From Nymphaea colorata (lineage: Eukaryota > Streptophyta > Magnoliopsida > Nymphaeales > Nymphaeaceae): 60,000 nt of DNA. A program made the position numbers and the translations under genes. Below the pieces are notes generated by a model that worked only from the letters and a program-made list of their open reading frames with translations, had not been told where the DNA came from and did not search any database. Shown here in pieces: positions 1-12,221 of this stretch. Position 1 is the stretch's first letter. Every line of letters begins with the position of its first letter. The DNA is taken from NCBI RefSeq assembly GCF_008831285.2, contig NC_045149.1, forward strand, positions 7,282,417-7,342,416, given 5' to 3'.

Positions 1-208
1 GTATATCATTCATGTGTATCTTTCACTGCTGTTTAGTACAGTTATCTGTACAACCTAATCTGGAACATGCCAATAGAAACCAACAATTTGTCCAGCTCTA
101 GTACTTGATGGACAAAAGAGAAATCACAAACAACAGCACACCTTCCCTTCCCTCTACATCAATTTAATCATAAAAACACCTTTACTTTTCTAGCCAACAT
201 AATGGAGA

Positions 209-1603
209 TCAGGTGGGATTAATCTTTTCTAACTTTGACTTGGCCAAGTCTAGCTGCTCTGTGAAAAGCACATAGATTAATCAATTAGAGAAACAATGGA
301 GTAGGATAGAGTTTCATGAGAAAACAAACTTTCGGCTCATTGGTTGAAAGGAGAACTTACTCTTTTCAGATGTCAATGCTAAGTCAATGCTTGTGCGAAA
401 GAAGATTGTACCATTCTTTTGGTAAACTTTCTGTAAGGAACAAAAGGAACCAGTAATAAAGTCAGACCAGCAAATAATACACATGCTCACCTTAAAGCTC
501 CTCGTCAAATTAACTGAAGTACAACCAATATAGACAAACTCAAATATAGGCTGAGCATATCTACACCGAGCCAAGACAGAATTTGCAGAATTTGCAAACT
601 TGAAATTCAATCATTGCGGTGCATAACTACTCTAAATCTTGAATCCATGCAAAAGAATAAAAAAGGCAGAAAGATCAAAGAAGCAGTCTTAGCAACAGAA
701 TTCGTTAAGTCAAGTTCTATATGTTTGTTTCCACTTCAGAATGAACTATTCATGAAATAACAAAGCAAAAAAGTTCTCTTCATATATTTGATACTCAGAA
801 GAATGCAGTTCTCTGGTCTCCCCACGCTAATAACATATCTTTTCTTTCATCCTTTCCGTGGACTTCAAAGTTTCTTTATATGTGATTATGGAAGTAGCAC
901 ATCCGATTAGGCCTGGCCGTAAGCATAGCAAGAGATCTTTTTCCTAGATGGAACTGATAAATGAAAGAGCTTTCTATTATCAGTTGGGAACGATTCAGCA
1001 AAACATGACAAAGTACTAGAGGCGTTACTGGGTGTTCGGAACTACACCAGAACGTCTCCTATCATCAAGCCAACAAACCGTTCAGGATTCGTAGATATCC
1101 TTACGCGCTCTAATACCAAGATTAAAAATCGAACTTATTCGTGAAAAAAATCATTAAAAACGAGGCATACATCCCATTTCATCCATATGAAATTTTAGCG
1201 AATGTTAATGAATAAAACCACGAACATGAACGCATGAATCATATGAACAAATGAAAACAACACAACCAAGTAAAAGATGCGGCGGAAACAACCAAGAACA
1301 AAAACGATTCAGAAAGGAGATAAACCGTAGGAAGCTTACTCGAGAAGACGACAGGCAACTTAGCTCTGCGATTGCAACTTCATGACTCCTGATCTAGGGA
1401 GGCAACAAAAGAACAAAAACAAAAAGGAAAATGAGAAGCACTAGATTACGAATTTTTTACAAACCCAAGAAGAGGGTAAATAACAGTTTGAGAGATGTAG
1501 CAACTAAGCAAGCATTAAGAAAGAATGTTTTTCTCACGTAACAGACCTCCTTTTGAAGCTTCAGCTTAGGGTCTTCAATGGACGGCTTAGCAGCGGAAGC
1601 CAT
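209..1603 (-). CDS. Small conserved coiled-coil protein, 76 aa, four exons
   Basis: The coding exons on the minus strand are 1547-1603, 1340-1393, 361-430 and 209-258. They total 231 nt, all introns are GT-AG, and the frame is continuous to TGA at 209-211. The protein starts MASAAKPSIEDPKLKLQKE. It continues with a short helical stretch (IRSHEVAIAEL, residues 20-30), the block VYQKNGTIFFRTS (about residues 39-51), and a charged tail ending KLEKINPT. I recognise this as a small plant family with the same start and the same YQKNG-FFRT core. From memory it is sometimes labelled P53/DNA damage-regulated-like; no biochemical role is established that I know of. Heptad-like leucines suggest a coiled coil. 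There is no signal peptide or membrane segment. The start was chosen because the first exon opens with ATG behind a GC-richer leader (about 1604-1800) and ends exactly at a donor. The gene model is well supported; the function is unknown. Confidence 0.85.
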
Positions 1604-1982
1604 TGGGCATCAGAGTGCGAGGGGAAGAAGAAGGCGGGCACTCGCTGTTCTTCCAGAGACGAGCGAACAACCGATGACCCTTGACTTGTCGGAAGGCGGC
1701 GTTTGTTTCACCGGGGAAAGTCCCTTCCTTTCCTACGAAAAGGGTCTCCCTCAACTTGTGGTGACTGGTGATATTCCAGAGGAAAGGGCCGTAAGAACGT
1801 CGAGTTGCTAGGAAAATTTTAAAAACGTATTTAAAGAAATCGCGCTTTAAGTTTTGCATTTTTACATAAAAGGTACCCTTGACCAATTAAACCTTAGATT
1901 TTTTTTTTAAAACTTTAATATGGTTAATAAAACGAAAAGACTTAAACAAACTTTAAGTAAAAACATTCTTTATATTACTTAA

Positions 1983-3040
1983 TTTCTATTAGTCTCTTTA
2001 GTTAGACCAAATAATATCATTAATTTATGTTTAGCAATATCCAAACTATTTAGGTGAATGTTATTTTTTTGGTACCGTTAGAAAGTTAAGCAAGAAAAGT
2101 ATATCTATAAATTTAAGAATGCATTTGCGTCTTTCTTGGAAAGGAAAAGACTTGAAGACTTTTGAAGAATTGGTTGTGGTTCAATTAACATAACTGTCTT
2201 TCACTTTTTTTTTTTTCTAAAAATATTGCTTCACTTTTTTTTTTCTAAAAAATTTGATTTTAAAGTGTAGCCATGTAATGCAATTTTCGTGGTTGCTGCT
2301 CTTGTGTTAAAGAAAGTGTGGTCGTGACATTTAAGTTGATAGGTGTATCATATCTCGACGCAACCCATGACCCGGAACATTGAACACTATAAATTGATAT
2401 TTTCCAACTTTAATGTTTTTTGTAGAGAGGTGGCTCTTTGAGAGGTGATTTGTTATCCTTTTTATTTGTTAGGTAGCTTTTTATAATTTTTCAGTAAATT
2501 ATTTAGAACGCACAACATGTCTTAAGCGCATATTACACATTCACACACGATCTAAGTTCACCAAAAAACGCTATGAAGTCGTTTCATGGTGTGAGATGTG
2601 ATCTTGCAAAAACTTGAAAAATAAAATCCATTATTTATCAAATTAGAGAGAAAAAAAAAACTGTGAGACACTTGAATGTTGAGATTCAAGATTCTGACCC
2701 CTTCTCCCCTATACATGTAAGAAACTGGTTTCTATTAGTCTCTTTGGTTAGTCCAAATAATATGATTAATTGATGTTTAGCAATATCCAAATTATTTAGG
2801 TGAATGCCAGCCAGAAATTGTTGATGGCCATCCGCCAAGTTAATTTTTCAAAAAAGGTTTATTATATCTTGTTAGAGATATTCTCGAGAGAGACACTTAT
2901 ATAAATTAATATTCTCATATTTTAATGTTTTTTTTTTTGTAGAGAGGGGGCTGTTTGAGAAGTCAAAAGTTAGGGGTGATTTGTTATTCTTCTATTTGTT
3001 AGGTGGCTTTTTATAAATTTTCAATAAATTATTTAGAACG
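1983..3040. repeat. Diverged tandem duplication, period about 746 bp
   Basis: A 78-bp block at 1983-2060 recurs at 2729-2806 with about 90 percent identity. A second block at about 2386-2510 recurs in the same order at about 2897-3040, the latter with small insertions. Together they indicate an old tandem duplication of AT-rich sequence. No coding potential is visible in either copy. The rest of 1804-3160 is AT-rich sequence without a recognisable gene. Confidence 0.75.
2568..2735 (+). repeat. Dispersed repeat, copy 1 (partner at 3960-4125)
   Basis: About 165 bp beginning GCTATGAAGT and ending near AAGAAACTGGT match 3960-4125 at roughly 80-85 percent, in the same orientation. The two copies lie about 1.39 kb apart. 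The block contains a purine run and no open frame of note. Confidence 0.75.
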
Positions 3041-3391
3041 ATCAACCTGGCTCACATAAGCACGTAAATCTCGAATACATTATGTAGATCAAGACTCAAC
3101 GTGCACAGATTTTTGGATTTTTAGTCGGATTTGAAAGGGACTTATAATAGATGAAAATTTTGAATTTACTTTTTCAGTTTTATGACACCTAGAAAGAATT
3201 TTCGGGTGGCAAAACAATCAAACGGTCTCTTTATGGTGGAGACAATGAATGCTCCAAGAGGATTTGCCAAAACTCTGGTTGATCTTTCGGGGAGCCATGG
3301 TTTAATCTGTTCAAATTTAATTGAAGATGTTGGCGTCTCACACAAGTTGTATGTCATCACTCTCATCATCAAATTCCAAAGAATAGTGTTC

Positions 3392-3655
3392 GGCCCCACC
3401 CTAGGCCATGGCCCCACCCTAGCTAACGGAAGTGGAATGCCTAGGCCATGGCCCCACCCTAGCTAACAGAAAAAAAAAAATCATTAGTGCCTAGGCCATG
3501 GCCCCACCCTAGCTAACGAAAAAAAAAATCATTAAAAAATTAAAATTTTTAGTTGCGTAATGTATTTTTCGAATTTGGGTTTAGTTTGGCCCTACCCGAA
3601 TAAGTTCGTTGGATCATTTGGTCCGCTCTTGAGAAAAATCCTCGCTTCGCCCTGA
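3392..3655 (-). repeat. Interspersed repeat (GGCGAAGC-type end) with internally triplicated 27-bp unit
   Basis: Read on the minus strand, the element starts near 3655 with TCAGGGCGAAGCGAGGATTT. This resembles the ends of three other copies in the window (about 11975-12162 minus, 41850-42070 plus, 51818-52022 plus). Its far end carries three identical 27-bp units at 3401-3427, 3441-3467 and 3491-3517, plus a partial unit from 3392. Each unit contains the palindrome GGCCATGGCC. In the other copies the corresponding end is present once, as a GC-rich GGGCCnTGGC-like segment. This is probably a non-autonomous DNA element of hAT-like or unknown class. Confidence 0.6.
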
Positions 3656-3959
3656 ACATCTGGTAAGGGACTGTTTAGAATCTCTTGACAGATGCTCTGA
3701 TCTTTTTGTATGCTTAGGTCTACTTTTTGGTAGAAACCGTTTCAGGCCTCCTCTTGGCTCTACCCATGTTGATTACTCATGAGGGGTTGTTGTGTTAGCA
3801 ACTCTAGTTTTTGGTTTTACACTTAGAGATAGTTGCATGACATTCTTATCGTTTCTGGTTTTGTACATTGTTTGTCTTATACATACATATGATATGATTC
3901 ATTCTTAATAAATAGTGGGGCATACCTCCTGGCATCCTTCATTGAAAGTTCACGGGAAA
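3656..3959. other. Intergenic, no gene seen; possible LINE-like 3' tail
   Basis: T-rich sequence ending in an AATAAA-containing stretch near 3905-3915. It vaguely resembles the 3' tail of a degenerate LINE, but no reverse-transcriptase reading frame survives. I do not assign it. Confidence 0.3.
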
Positions 3960-4125
3960 ATGCTATGAAGTTGTTTCATAGTGTGAGATGTGATTTTGCA
4001 AAAACTTGAAGAAATGAAATCCTTTACTTATCAAATTAGAGAGAGAGAAAAAAAAACTCAAGACACTGAAATGTTGACATTCAAGATTTAGATCCCTTGT
4101 CCTTTGTATATATAAGAAACTGGTG
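3960..4125 (+). repeat. Dispersed repeat, copy 2 (partner at 2568-2735)
   Basis: Second copy of the block described at 2568-2735. It starts TGCTATGAAGTTGTTTCATA and ends near AAGAAACTGGT. The paired differences are scattered substitutions and changes in length of the purine run. Confidence 0.75.
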
Positions 4126-4438
4126 GTATCTATTCTAGACGCGACGTTTGAAGGACCAAAATACAACCTTTTGATTTGGGGCACTTTCCGCTTTCATTTT
4201 ATGTGTTTTTTTTTTGTCATTAGCATTTTCACCTTTGGTAAAAAGTGACTTTTTCTGATTCATTTTTCATTTTTTTTTAAATTTTGCCCTAATAAAGGAG
4301 TGTTACTTGTGTGTCAAATGGTTCAATCATTTCTATCGTCACAAGTGGAATGCCCTAACAATTAACATGTTTCATTGATAATGAGCTTCTTTTCGACCTA
4401 TTTTATTGAGTTTGATCCAACTGGCCGTTTCTAAAAAC

Positions 4439-5055
4439 GAGTATGGTACAATGCAAGTGGACAAGCAATGACAAGAAGGATCAAACATAGAGTCTAATAC
4501 TTAATCTTTTGGACCTTTTGGAATGGAGCCAATGCTTTGTTTGCTTTGTAACTCAAGAATAAACCAAAGTACAACACAATCCAGATTTGAAACAAGTTCT
4601 TGTGGCATCATGTTGTTGGAACATTTCTACCATTACAGGTTGAATGCCCTAACATTAATTAGCATGCTCTACTGATGAGGAGTTTTTTTTGTCCTTTTAT
4701 AGAGTTCGGGTGAGTGGGAGGTTATTCCCACCGCTCGAGTGAAAATCGAAGCCTCCCCCTCCTTCCCCTCATCTTCCCAAGGTTCAGGACTGATTTGTGG
4801 TGCCTTAGGATGTTACCCCTATTATGCTTCAACTTGCATATTGACGACTCTTTGTTTATAGCATAAAGGGTTGACACCACGAGAGTTCGAAACGAACACT
4901 GACTGTCTATTAGTTTTCGTCCCAACTGTTGCACAAACCCCTTTGAAGATCCTTCTTATTGAGTTCAATCTACCGTTTCAAAAACCCAGTCTAATACATC
5001 TCAAGTGATAAGAAAGTGGCAAGAAGGATTAAACATCAACTCTGTTTAAGTTTTG
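4439..5055 (+). repeat. Roughly 600-bp direct repeat, copy 1
   Basis: The segment from GAGTATGGTACAATGCAAG to about 5055 is repeated in the same order at 5814-6388 with roughly 80 percent identity. Shared landmarks include TTGGAATGGAGCCAA, GTTCTTGTGGCATCA, GTGAGTGGGAGGTTAT and TTGAGTTCAAT. A third, shorter copy of the middle part lies just upstream at about 4325-4440. A related fragment lies at about 26380-26530. No intact coding sequence is seen in any of them. I read it as a degenerate transposon or segmental duplication. Confidence 0.75.
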
Positions 5056-5813
5056 GTATATGGTATATTGGCATATGATATGCCCCAGGCAACCCACATT
5101 AACTCTGCCTCTGCTGGTAGTCAATGAGTTTAGTTAGAACATCAGAGGGATATGAGGCCAATGAAGTTACCAAGTGGATACGCTTTCAGCTGCACACACA
5201 AAAAAACTAGTAATAAGTTAAAAGGGTGGAAGATAAACCTCCAAACTAGTTTTGCATAATTTATATCACAACAAAGTATATTCTTTTATTTTCTACTTCT
5301 TATTGACCAAGGTTTTGGTCCCGAGAATGCAATAGATATTAATAAGTTAAAGGGTGAACTATTTCATTTTTTCTTAAATGATACAGAGCAAAAAGAGCTA
5401 TATGTTTCACTGTTGTGCACTTTCATGCTTGAAACTTCATGTAAAGAAAATTTTCTCCTATTGAGGACCTGCCCTTGCTCGGTGTTCCAATTCAAGGTCC
5501 CTCCATGCCCCATCATTCCCAACACCTTAAACCATGGAACAAGGAAAATGATCAACATTGGCAATGGCAAGCCACTGAGAGAGAGAGAGAGACAGAGAGA
5601 GAGAGTAGCCCCACGCAACAGAAAGGCCTCACCTCATGCACACTGCAAAAGAGATGAGAAGAGCACAACAAGCGTATCTGGTTCTTCGTGCGAACGAGGG
5701 AATTGGATCGGATGTGTCCGAAGAGACGGCGAGAGAGGGGCGTCTGCACTCTGCCGGAGGAACCGAAAATAGGAATCGCAATGAAAACGAGAGAGAGAAT
5801 GCAGAAAGAAAGC
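5056..5813. other. Spacer between direct repeats; GA-rich, no gene supported
   Basis: This stretch separates the two roughly 600-bp repeats. It contains a (GA)n run at about 5576-5605 and further purine-rich sequence to 5815. Open frames on both strands here are low-complexity products of the GA/TC runs and show no family resemblance. Confidence 0.5.
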
Positions 5814-6388
5814 GAGTATGATACAGTGCAAGAGGAAAAACAATCAAACGTGAAGTCTAGTAATCTTTTGGACCTTTGGAATGGAGCCAAGGCTTAAACC
5901 AAAGTGCAACACGATTCCAGATTTGAAGTGAGTTCTTGTGGCATCAGATTGTGTTGGAGCATTTCTACCATCACAAGTTACATGTCTTAACATTAGTTAA
6001 GATGCTCTATTGATGATGAGGAGCTTCTTTTGTCCTTCTTATTGAGTTCAGGTGAGTGGGAGGTTATCCCCCTACCCTACTAGAATGAAGGCTGAAGTCG
6101 CCCACCTTACCCTCATCCTTCTATGGTTCAGGGCTGATTTATGGTGCTTCAGAATACAACTCATGTTATGCTTCAATTTGCACATTGACGACTCCTTGTT
6201 TGTAGCAAAAAGTATTGACACTACGAGAGTTCAAATGAAAACTGATTGCCTATCAGTTTTCGCCCCAATCGTTGCACAAACCCCTCGAAGATCCTTCTTA
6301 TTGAGTTCAATTTGACCCTTTCAAAAACCAGTCTGATACAAAAGAAAGTGGCAAAAAGGATTAAAGATCGACTCGGCTTAAGTTTTTG
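5814..6388 (+). repeat. Roughly 600-bp direct repeat, copy 2
   Basis: Partner of 4439-5055, displaced by about 1.37 kb. The copies differ by scattered substitutions and small indels, which suggests an old event. The 3' boundary lies near AAGTTTTTGGAT; beyond it the two copies diverge. Confidence 0.75.
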
Positions 6389-9304
6389 GATCTTCTGGAG
6401 TGGATCATGCCAAGGCTTAAACTGGATTCCCCATTTAACTCGATAAGAAACCAAAGTACAGCAACCAAAGTACAGCACAAATCCAGATCCGAAAACAAGT
6501 TAAAGCCAGTAAGTGCTTTGTCAGAGTCTTGTACGGTTTTTGTCATTGTTTCTGGTCCATGAAACTCGGATCGGGTTATATTCAATGAATATATATGTCA
6601 AGAGTTAGCCGGGTCAAGTCCGAACCGTTGACAGCATTTATTTTCCTCATAGGATCCTGAGTAGATGATAGGATTCTTGTTTATTAATTAATGAATTTCC
6701 TTTTATGGACCTTCTTTTTGCTTATAATTTGAAAAGGGGGACAGGATTCTAAAAATTTTCTTGTAAGGGCTATATTCACGCCGGCCCCTCTTTATGCGCG
6801 CAACACCTCAGTGGCCCACCTGTATTTTGCTGGGATAAATGCTATTAAATAAAGACCTAGATTGTACTTCATTAAACCGATATGCAAAAGACAATTTGAT
6901 GAAATGATCAAAATATAACTTAGTGTAGAAGATAACGTAAACAAAATTGCAGTACTTTATTTGGAATTTCACCTTAAGCCGCGATTTATTTTGTCGGTTT
7001 GGAAAGTATGGCGCTTGCTGAAAGATCATTTCTTGAACTTATGATTTACAAGCAAAAGTTAGGCCTGCAAGCAATGGCGGAGCTATCTTGTGGCCACACA
7101 ATATTTGCTTTATTTATATACATAAACTTCATTAGTTTTTACTTTTTTTTTACATATTAATGCTCCTTAAAAATTGAAATTTAAGTAAGAGTGCTCCTAA
7201 ACCAAAAAATTAAAAATTCTGCCTTTTCTACTACCTGCAAATAAAAATTCTCCTATTAATAAAGCCGAACCATTCCATAAAATAAGAAACATTCACCTGC
7301 ATGCTACCCATGTTTTTTCTTTAAAAAAAAAAGTATTTGCTTAGGGAAAAAGCCCTTTTGGCATAAACCGCTATGACTATTTCTTTATTGTTTTCAAGGT
7401 TTTGGTAAATCTAGGGTATATATTCTTTAACTCAAGTATCACACTTACGTTTATATATAGCATATAAAAATAATGAACATAAAATATATAAATAGGTAAA
7501 CTAATATGAACAGTAAAAGTTGCTTTCCTTTTTGTTAATTTCATGTTATAACACGTCTGAAATAGGCCCCGGTAACTTAATTTTTTAACCTCACAGTTTT
7601 GCTTAAATTGTATTAGGTCCTAACGTTGTGATGTACAGTCGGAATATTTTTTAAATATTAGCAGCTATTGTGATATAGATTATGGCCCGATAAAAAGAAA
7701 TTAACTCTCAATAAATCCTTAAAACTCGATCGTCCGGACCCGACGAACTTTGACTCTACGGAGAAATACATGAACGTTCGGTCAACCGATCGTCTTCTTC
7801 CGCCTACTTCCTTTTTGTGAATATGCCAATGAAAGAGTAGTTGAAGCCCCTTGATCCCTCCAATCACGAAGCCCAGTGTCTGAACAGCAAACTGTGCTGT
7901 GTAGTTTTTTCAGAAAGAAAAGCTACTGTTGCACTTAGTTCAGCTAGTAGATCCCGTCTACATAGATGGCAGTAACAATGGGAGTAGCAACTGAAACAGG
8001 AAGAGTTGCAAGGTTTTGACGCACAAGTAAGAGCTAACAGTCTTGGCACGCGCGCAGGCGAAGGCCTGCTGAGCAGCAGCAAATTAAAGCAAGAAGATCC
8101 TGCGAGGGCGAACATACCCTTGACGTAAATGGGGAAGGATTGAGAGATAGCTGAAAGACTACTGACAGAAGAAGAAGATTTACAGTGAGGTAATCAGTAT
8201 CATATGAAAGTGGACTGTTATGAGTGGGAACGGTGCAGGATGAAAGCTTCTCCGGTGTTAATGTCCATGAAAACAACGCAAATCCGGCAGTTCAAGCGAC
8301 AGCAGAGAGGTACAGTCTCAATGCAGCGTCTACCTAGAGAGTGAGAGATCCCTCAACTTTATCTCATCGTGATAATGAAGAATAACGCCCACATGAATCG
8401 AACAACGAAGCTATTCTGTTACAGGTTGGTGTTCTTGCTTTTGTGGCTATAAACCACCATTTGTAGTCAATCATGCACTGTTGTTTACCATGATTGATCA
8501 CCTATAATGTCGGCTTCAGGCAATGGGTAATAATTTACGGTGCATCATAAGATTTAGCTTTTGATTAAGCTGAAGATCATTATATTCATGTCTCGCAGTT
8601 CACGAGGAAAATAATTCAGAGTTTTTCAGCAACGTGTAAAAGCAGTAAGTCGTTTTCAATATGATGTAAAAAGGAGTTGCTCTTTTCCTGTTTTGGCGTT
8701 TACGGATCAAATATATGTAGAAGAAGAATTGCACCACCATAGCTTCTGGTGTGGTACAAGAGTGAAGGAACACAGACAAAGACATGTAAAAGGTTATATA
8801 GGGTTAGTATGATTACTATTCTCAGTTAGAAATTTTCACGAGCTTGACCCTGTGGCACGGTTTAAGAGACCAAATTCATGTATGATCTTCTTGGTTCTGT
8901 AGCATACAATTTTAAATTATTGAATTTCCAATCCTAGTAAAAAATCTATCTTAAAGTTGGAATTTTGGAGAGGATTCAGGAGCAAATTCCAGCAATATCA
9001 AACAAGTTAACTGTATCGATCGACGTGGCCAATCTTTTGAAAAGATAAAAAAAAGGAGATTGAGTTGGCTCTATGAGAGAAATTGGTGCACTTGCTTCCC
9101 TGGACCTTGTTGATGAGAGCAACCTTAGATTTTAAAGAAAAATAAAACCAAGGAACGATTCTCGATTAATACATTATAGTTAGATAGATTAACTCTATAG
9201 AGAATTCCTGTACGCATACACCAGAACTCGATTCTGTTTTCTATTTGCACCCAAAATATCTGATCGTTGTCACTGTTTAGAGGCGTAGCTTGGGTTTGTT
9301 GTAT
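6389..9304. other. Gene-free intergenic stretch
   Basis: AT-rich sequence with no supportable exon chain on either strand. Open frames are short and isolated and show no recognisable domain or splice-linked continuation. I looked for tRNA, snRNA and transposase motifs and saw none. Confidence 0.5.
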
Positions 9305-9342
9305 ACAATCAACTTGGAGTTTCAATTGGTATCAGATGAATT
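9305..9342 (+). mobile_element. Possible LTR end plus tRNA-Met-type primer-binding site
   Basis: The sequence TTTCAATTGGTATCAGATGA at about 9322-9341 matches the usual junction of plant Ty1-copia elements, where the LTR ends in CA and is followed by a TGGTATCAGAGC-like site complementary to initiator tRNA-Met. Two bases at the 3' side differ from the consensus. No gag-pol frame follows and I could not define the LTR start, so at most this is a relic. A similar site is seen at about 23274-23285. Confidence 0.35.
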
Positions 9343-10470
9343 CAGACTTACTGAGTTCACAGGTAAGAAATTTCCTAAAAGTGGAAGCAACATACATAGT
9401 TGTTCTCTATAATTAGCTTTCTTTAATTTGAGGGAAGATAACTTTAGAATTATAAACCCAACAGTGTTTCTTTTCTTGCGAATTTGCAATCTTAACTGAT
9501 CATTTTTACAACTTAACGAATCCCTTTGAATACAGGAAAAACATGACATCGAAAGTGTTGGAATCACAGGAGAGTCCATTTTCCTTGGTATGAAGACTCA
9601 AGATGCTGGCAGGATCTTACTTTGTTGAGGTCAGTGTATTATAAGCTCATATGAACAACATAATCTCTGAAAATTTAGTACAAGCTTTGCCTTGAACTAA
9701 AGTATTTCAGGGTTAACTTCTCGGATACAAAAGTCATCTTGATCTGTTAACTGTTCTTCGTTCTTTGACATATAATTCTCCTTGAATGCTGCCTTTTGCT
9801 TTATATGTCTAGCAGCTTTAAACTAAACTTATAACATATTTTCACTCTTACTGTCTTATAACCACTATCATTTCCATGAATCAAGAAATGGGCACCATAG
9901 AAGCTTCTAAATTTCCTTTGGATCTGTTATTTGGACAAATCTTATACAGTCGACAGGTTAAGATTTAGATGTTTTCTCAATCATGTACATGCATAACTTT
10001 CGCATGTGAGGTTTTCAACCTAATGAAACAAACATATTTAGCTAAATTCCAGATGATGAAGTTCACACCAAATGCACCTCTAAAATGCCTTGAAAGACAG
10101 ATGAACATTCAAGACTGCGGTTGCAAGCGCGTGCAATCCGATCTTCCTAGTGCACTGAATCGGATTTCAACAGACTTTCAATGCATTTGGCTGTCGGGGG
10201 CCTGAATTCGATCAGTTTGCAACCAGCCTAGTCAATGGTAACACCTCTAAGCTCCAATTTTCCTTACTGATAAGTACAAACTAGTCTCCCTAACTATGAC
10301 ATTGCTTATTGCCTGCAGTAGACTTGTGCCCGCGGATCCAACCTTAATAGCTTGTCCCAGCAATAACTGTTTTTTTTTTAACGATATTTTTTAATTTTTA
10401 ACCATCTAACAACAATAAAGGATCTTATATATTTAAACTATATATAGACCCCCTAGCATTTTTTTGAGGT
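9343..10470. other. Gene-free intergenic stretch
   Basis: No supportable gene. An open frame of 78 codons at 9969-10205 lacks any recognised domain and does not connect to flanking exons. A short inverted motif pair (AATCCGAT and ATCGGATT) lies near 10133-10166. Confidence 0.45.
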
Positions 10471-10690
10471 TCTCTTCTACTTGTATAAATGTAGGTAAAA
10501 TGTCCCATAAAATTAAACATGGCCCAAATGGGAGGCATTGCCCCCCAAAATGAATTTGAAGCAATTTAAGTACATCTTCTCTTTTACTTGTATAAATGTA
10601 GATAAAATGTCCCATAAAATAAAACATGGCCCGAATGGGGGGCATTGCCCCCAAAAAAGAAGGGCCATTTGAAGCAATTTAAGTACATCT
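10471..10690 (+). repeat. Tandem duplication, 107-bp period, two copies
   Basis: Copy 1 spans 10471-10577 and copy 2 spans 10578 to about 10690. Both start TCTCTTnTACTTGTATAAAT and end GCAATTTAAGTACATCT. Copy 2 has an extra roughly 10-bp insert (AAGAAGGGCC region). Identity outside the insert is about 90 percent. Both copies contain AAACATGGCCCnAATGGG. Confidence 0.85.
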
Positions 10691-10719
10691 AGATTAGACA
10701 AGAGTCATTATGTTCATTC

Positions 10720-10861
10720 ATGATGAATAGTTGAGAGAAAAACATACAAAAAAAATTATCATGATGAATAATTGAGAAAAAAACAAACAAACAAAAAAAG
10801 TATAAACTAATACTATAGACTATCAAAATATCCATCTGTTTTTCTCTCAACTATTCATCAT
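10720..10861. repeat. Perfect 25-bp inverted repeat with 92-bp loop
   Basis: The arm at 10720-10744 (ATGATGAATAGTTGAGAG...) is the exact reverse complement of 10837-10861. The loop contains a further imperfect direct copy of the left arm at about 10758-10782. It could be the hairpin of a small MITE or a recombination product. Confidence 0.85.
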
Positions 10862-11506
10862 AATGGATCAAACAACCTTTAAGAGTGAGTCTGGTTCCCT
10901 TGAATTTATTCAATTTTCCTTTATCCAATCGACCACATCATCACAGTTGAATTTTCTAAATGGTATGTGGACTGCCAAAAAGCTAATGATCTAGCAATGG
11001 CCTTTTTCATTTTCATATAATAAATCAGAAAAAGTAAAAGAAAAAAGGAAAGCAAATGGATCTGGTACGTTCTGGGTTGGGTACCAAATTGATTACATAT
11101 CCGCCCCAAACCCGAATGCTTTAGTAGCGAGAGATGGAAGTAGAAATCAAACTGGCAAGTCCACCTAACACATTCATCTACCGAATGCAACGGGCAGCTG
11201 CGGCTTTACCATTCTTGTCCGAGACAAGAATCTTCACCGGAACTCGACATTTTTGCTAGAACATTGGGTGGAGACCATTTGGTGAGCAGCTAGCTTTCAG
11301 TTTCCACTTTATTTTTGCCCGTGGCCTTGATGAAAAACTGGAACTGAACCAGCTAATGGTCCACTCAACCTCAGCAGTGAGAGCTGGTCCCTCTAATACT
11401 TTAAATATGCGTAGCCATGTGAAGTTCTCTAAATATTCGTAAACCAGCACCCAGCCCCATCAAACAAATAAATTTATTTATTGTGACAGACTGTTAGAAT
11501 GCCCCC

Positions 11507-11562
<56 letters not shown>

Positions 11563-11974
11563 ATATATATATATATATATTGACTAGCTCGAAAAATGAG
11601 GTCATGAAAACGGATAAATAAACGTCATAAACCAGGCTGATTGGGTGATGATGGCATGGGTTTTCCCAACTTTCTTGGTATGAGATGAGAGGGAAATTGG
11701 TGTAGTAACTACTAACTATGCCAAATGTGCTCTAGTATACTATATGTCAAAAGCGGTCAATACTATATAAAAATCTTATATATATATATATATACTCGCT
11801 AACTCTAACTTTTTTATATATTCATGAATATCAAATTTGAGCCGACCGATCTAAAATCGAACAGCTGCCCAGGTTTATCATCTCTTTATTCCTCTCTCTC
11901 TATCCCTTGTACAAGAGGGAGTTGCCAGTGGCTCCTCCTGCCGTGCCGTCGTCAATGGGCTACTGGACACCGTT
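10862..11974. other. Gene-free stretch with (CT)n(TA)n microsatellite
   Basis: A compound microsatellite, (CT)n at about 11510-11559 followed by (TA)n to about 11580, and a second (TA)n near 11780-11795. No exon chain or RNA gene was recognised. Confidence 0.6.
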
Positions 11975-12162
11975 GGAATCAGCGGCGAAGGGAGGGTGCC
12001 CGGGCCATGGCTAATTTTTTTTTTTTTTTTACGTTGAAAAAATCAAATTTTTTTTAGTTTGACTCGACCGGTCGTTCTTGTCGCTCTTCTTGACTCGATC
12101 CTGACCCGGCCCACAAATTGTCTTGCCCGACCCTAAAAAAATCCTGGCTCCGCCCCTAGTTG
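11975..12162 (-). repeat. Interspersed GGGGCGGAGCC-type repeat, copy 2
   Basis: On the minus strand it begins near 12162 with AGGGGCGGAGCCAGGATTTT and ends with TTAGCCATGGCCCGGGCAC. It is related in layout to the copies at 3392-3655, 41850-42070 and 51818-52022. The ends resemble short inverted termini of non-autonomous hAT-like elements. No transposase frame is present. Confidence 0.55.
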
Positions 12163-12221
12163 GAATGATGTGAAATGGTGGCTCCACCAACAACGGAGCC
12201 ATTGAGGGCTCCTCCATATCG

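Noticed and set aside
3401-3517. Three identical short repeats considered as a CRISPR-like array
   Set aside because: Eukaryotic context, unequal short spacers of 13 and 23 bp, and clear relation to an interspersed repeat.
5413-5897. Several overlapping open frames of 60-119 codons on both strands
   Set aside because: They run through a GA/TC-rich block, have Arg/Glu- or Leu/Ser-rich low-complexity products and no splice-linked partners or family resemblance.
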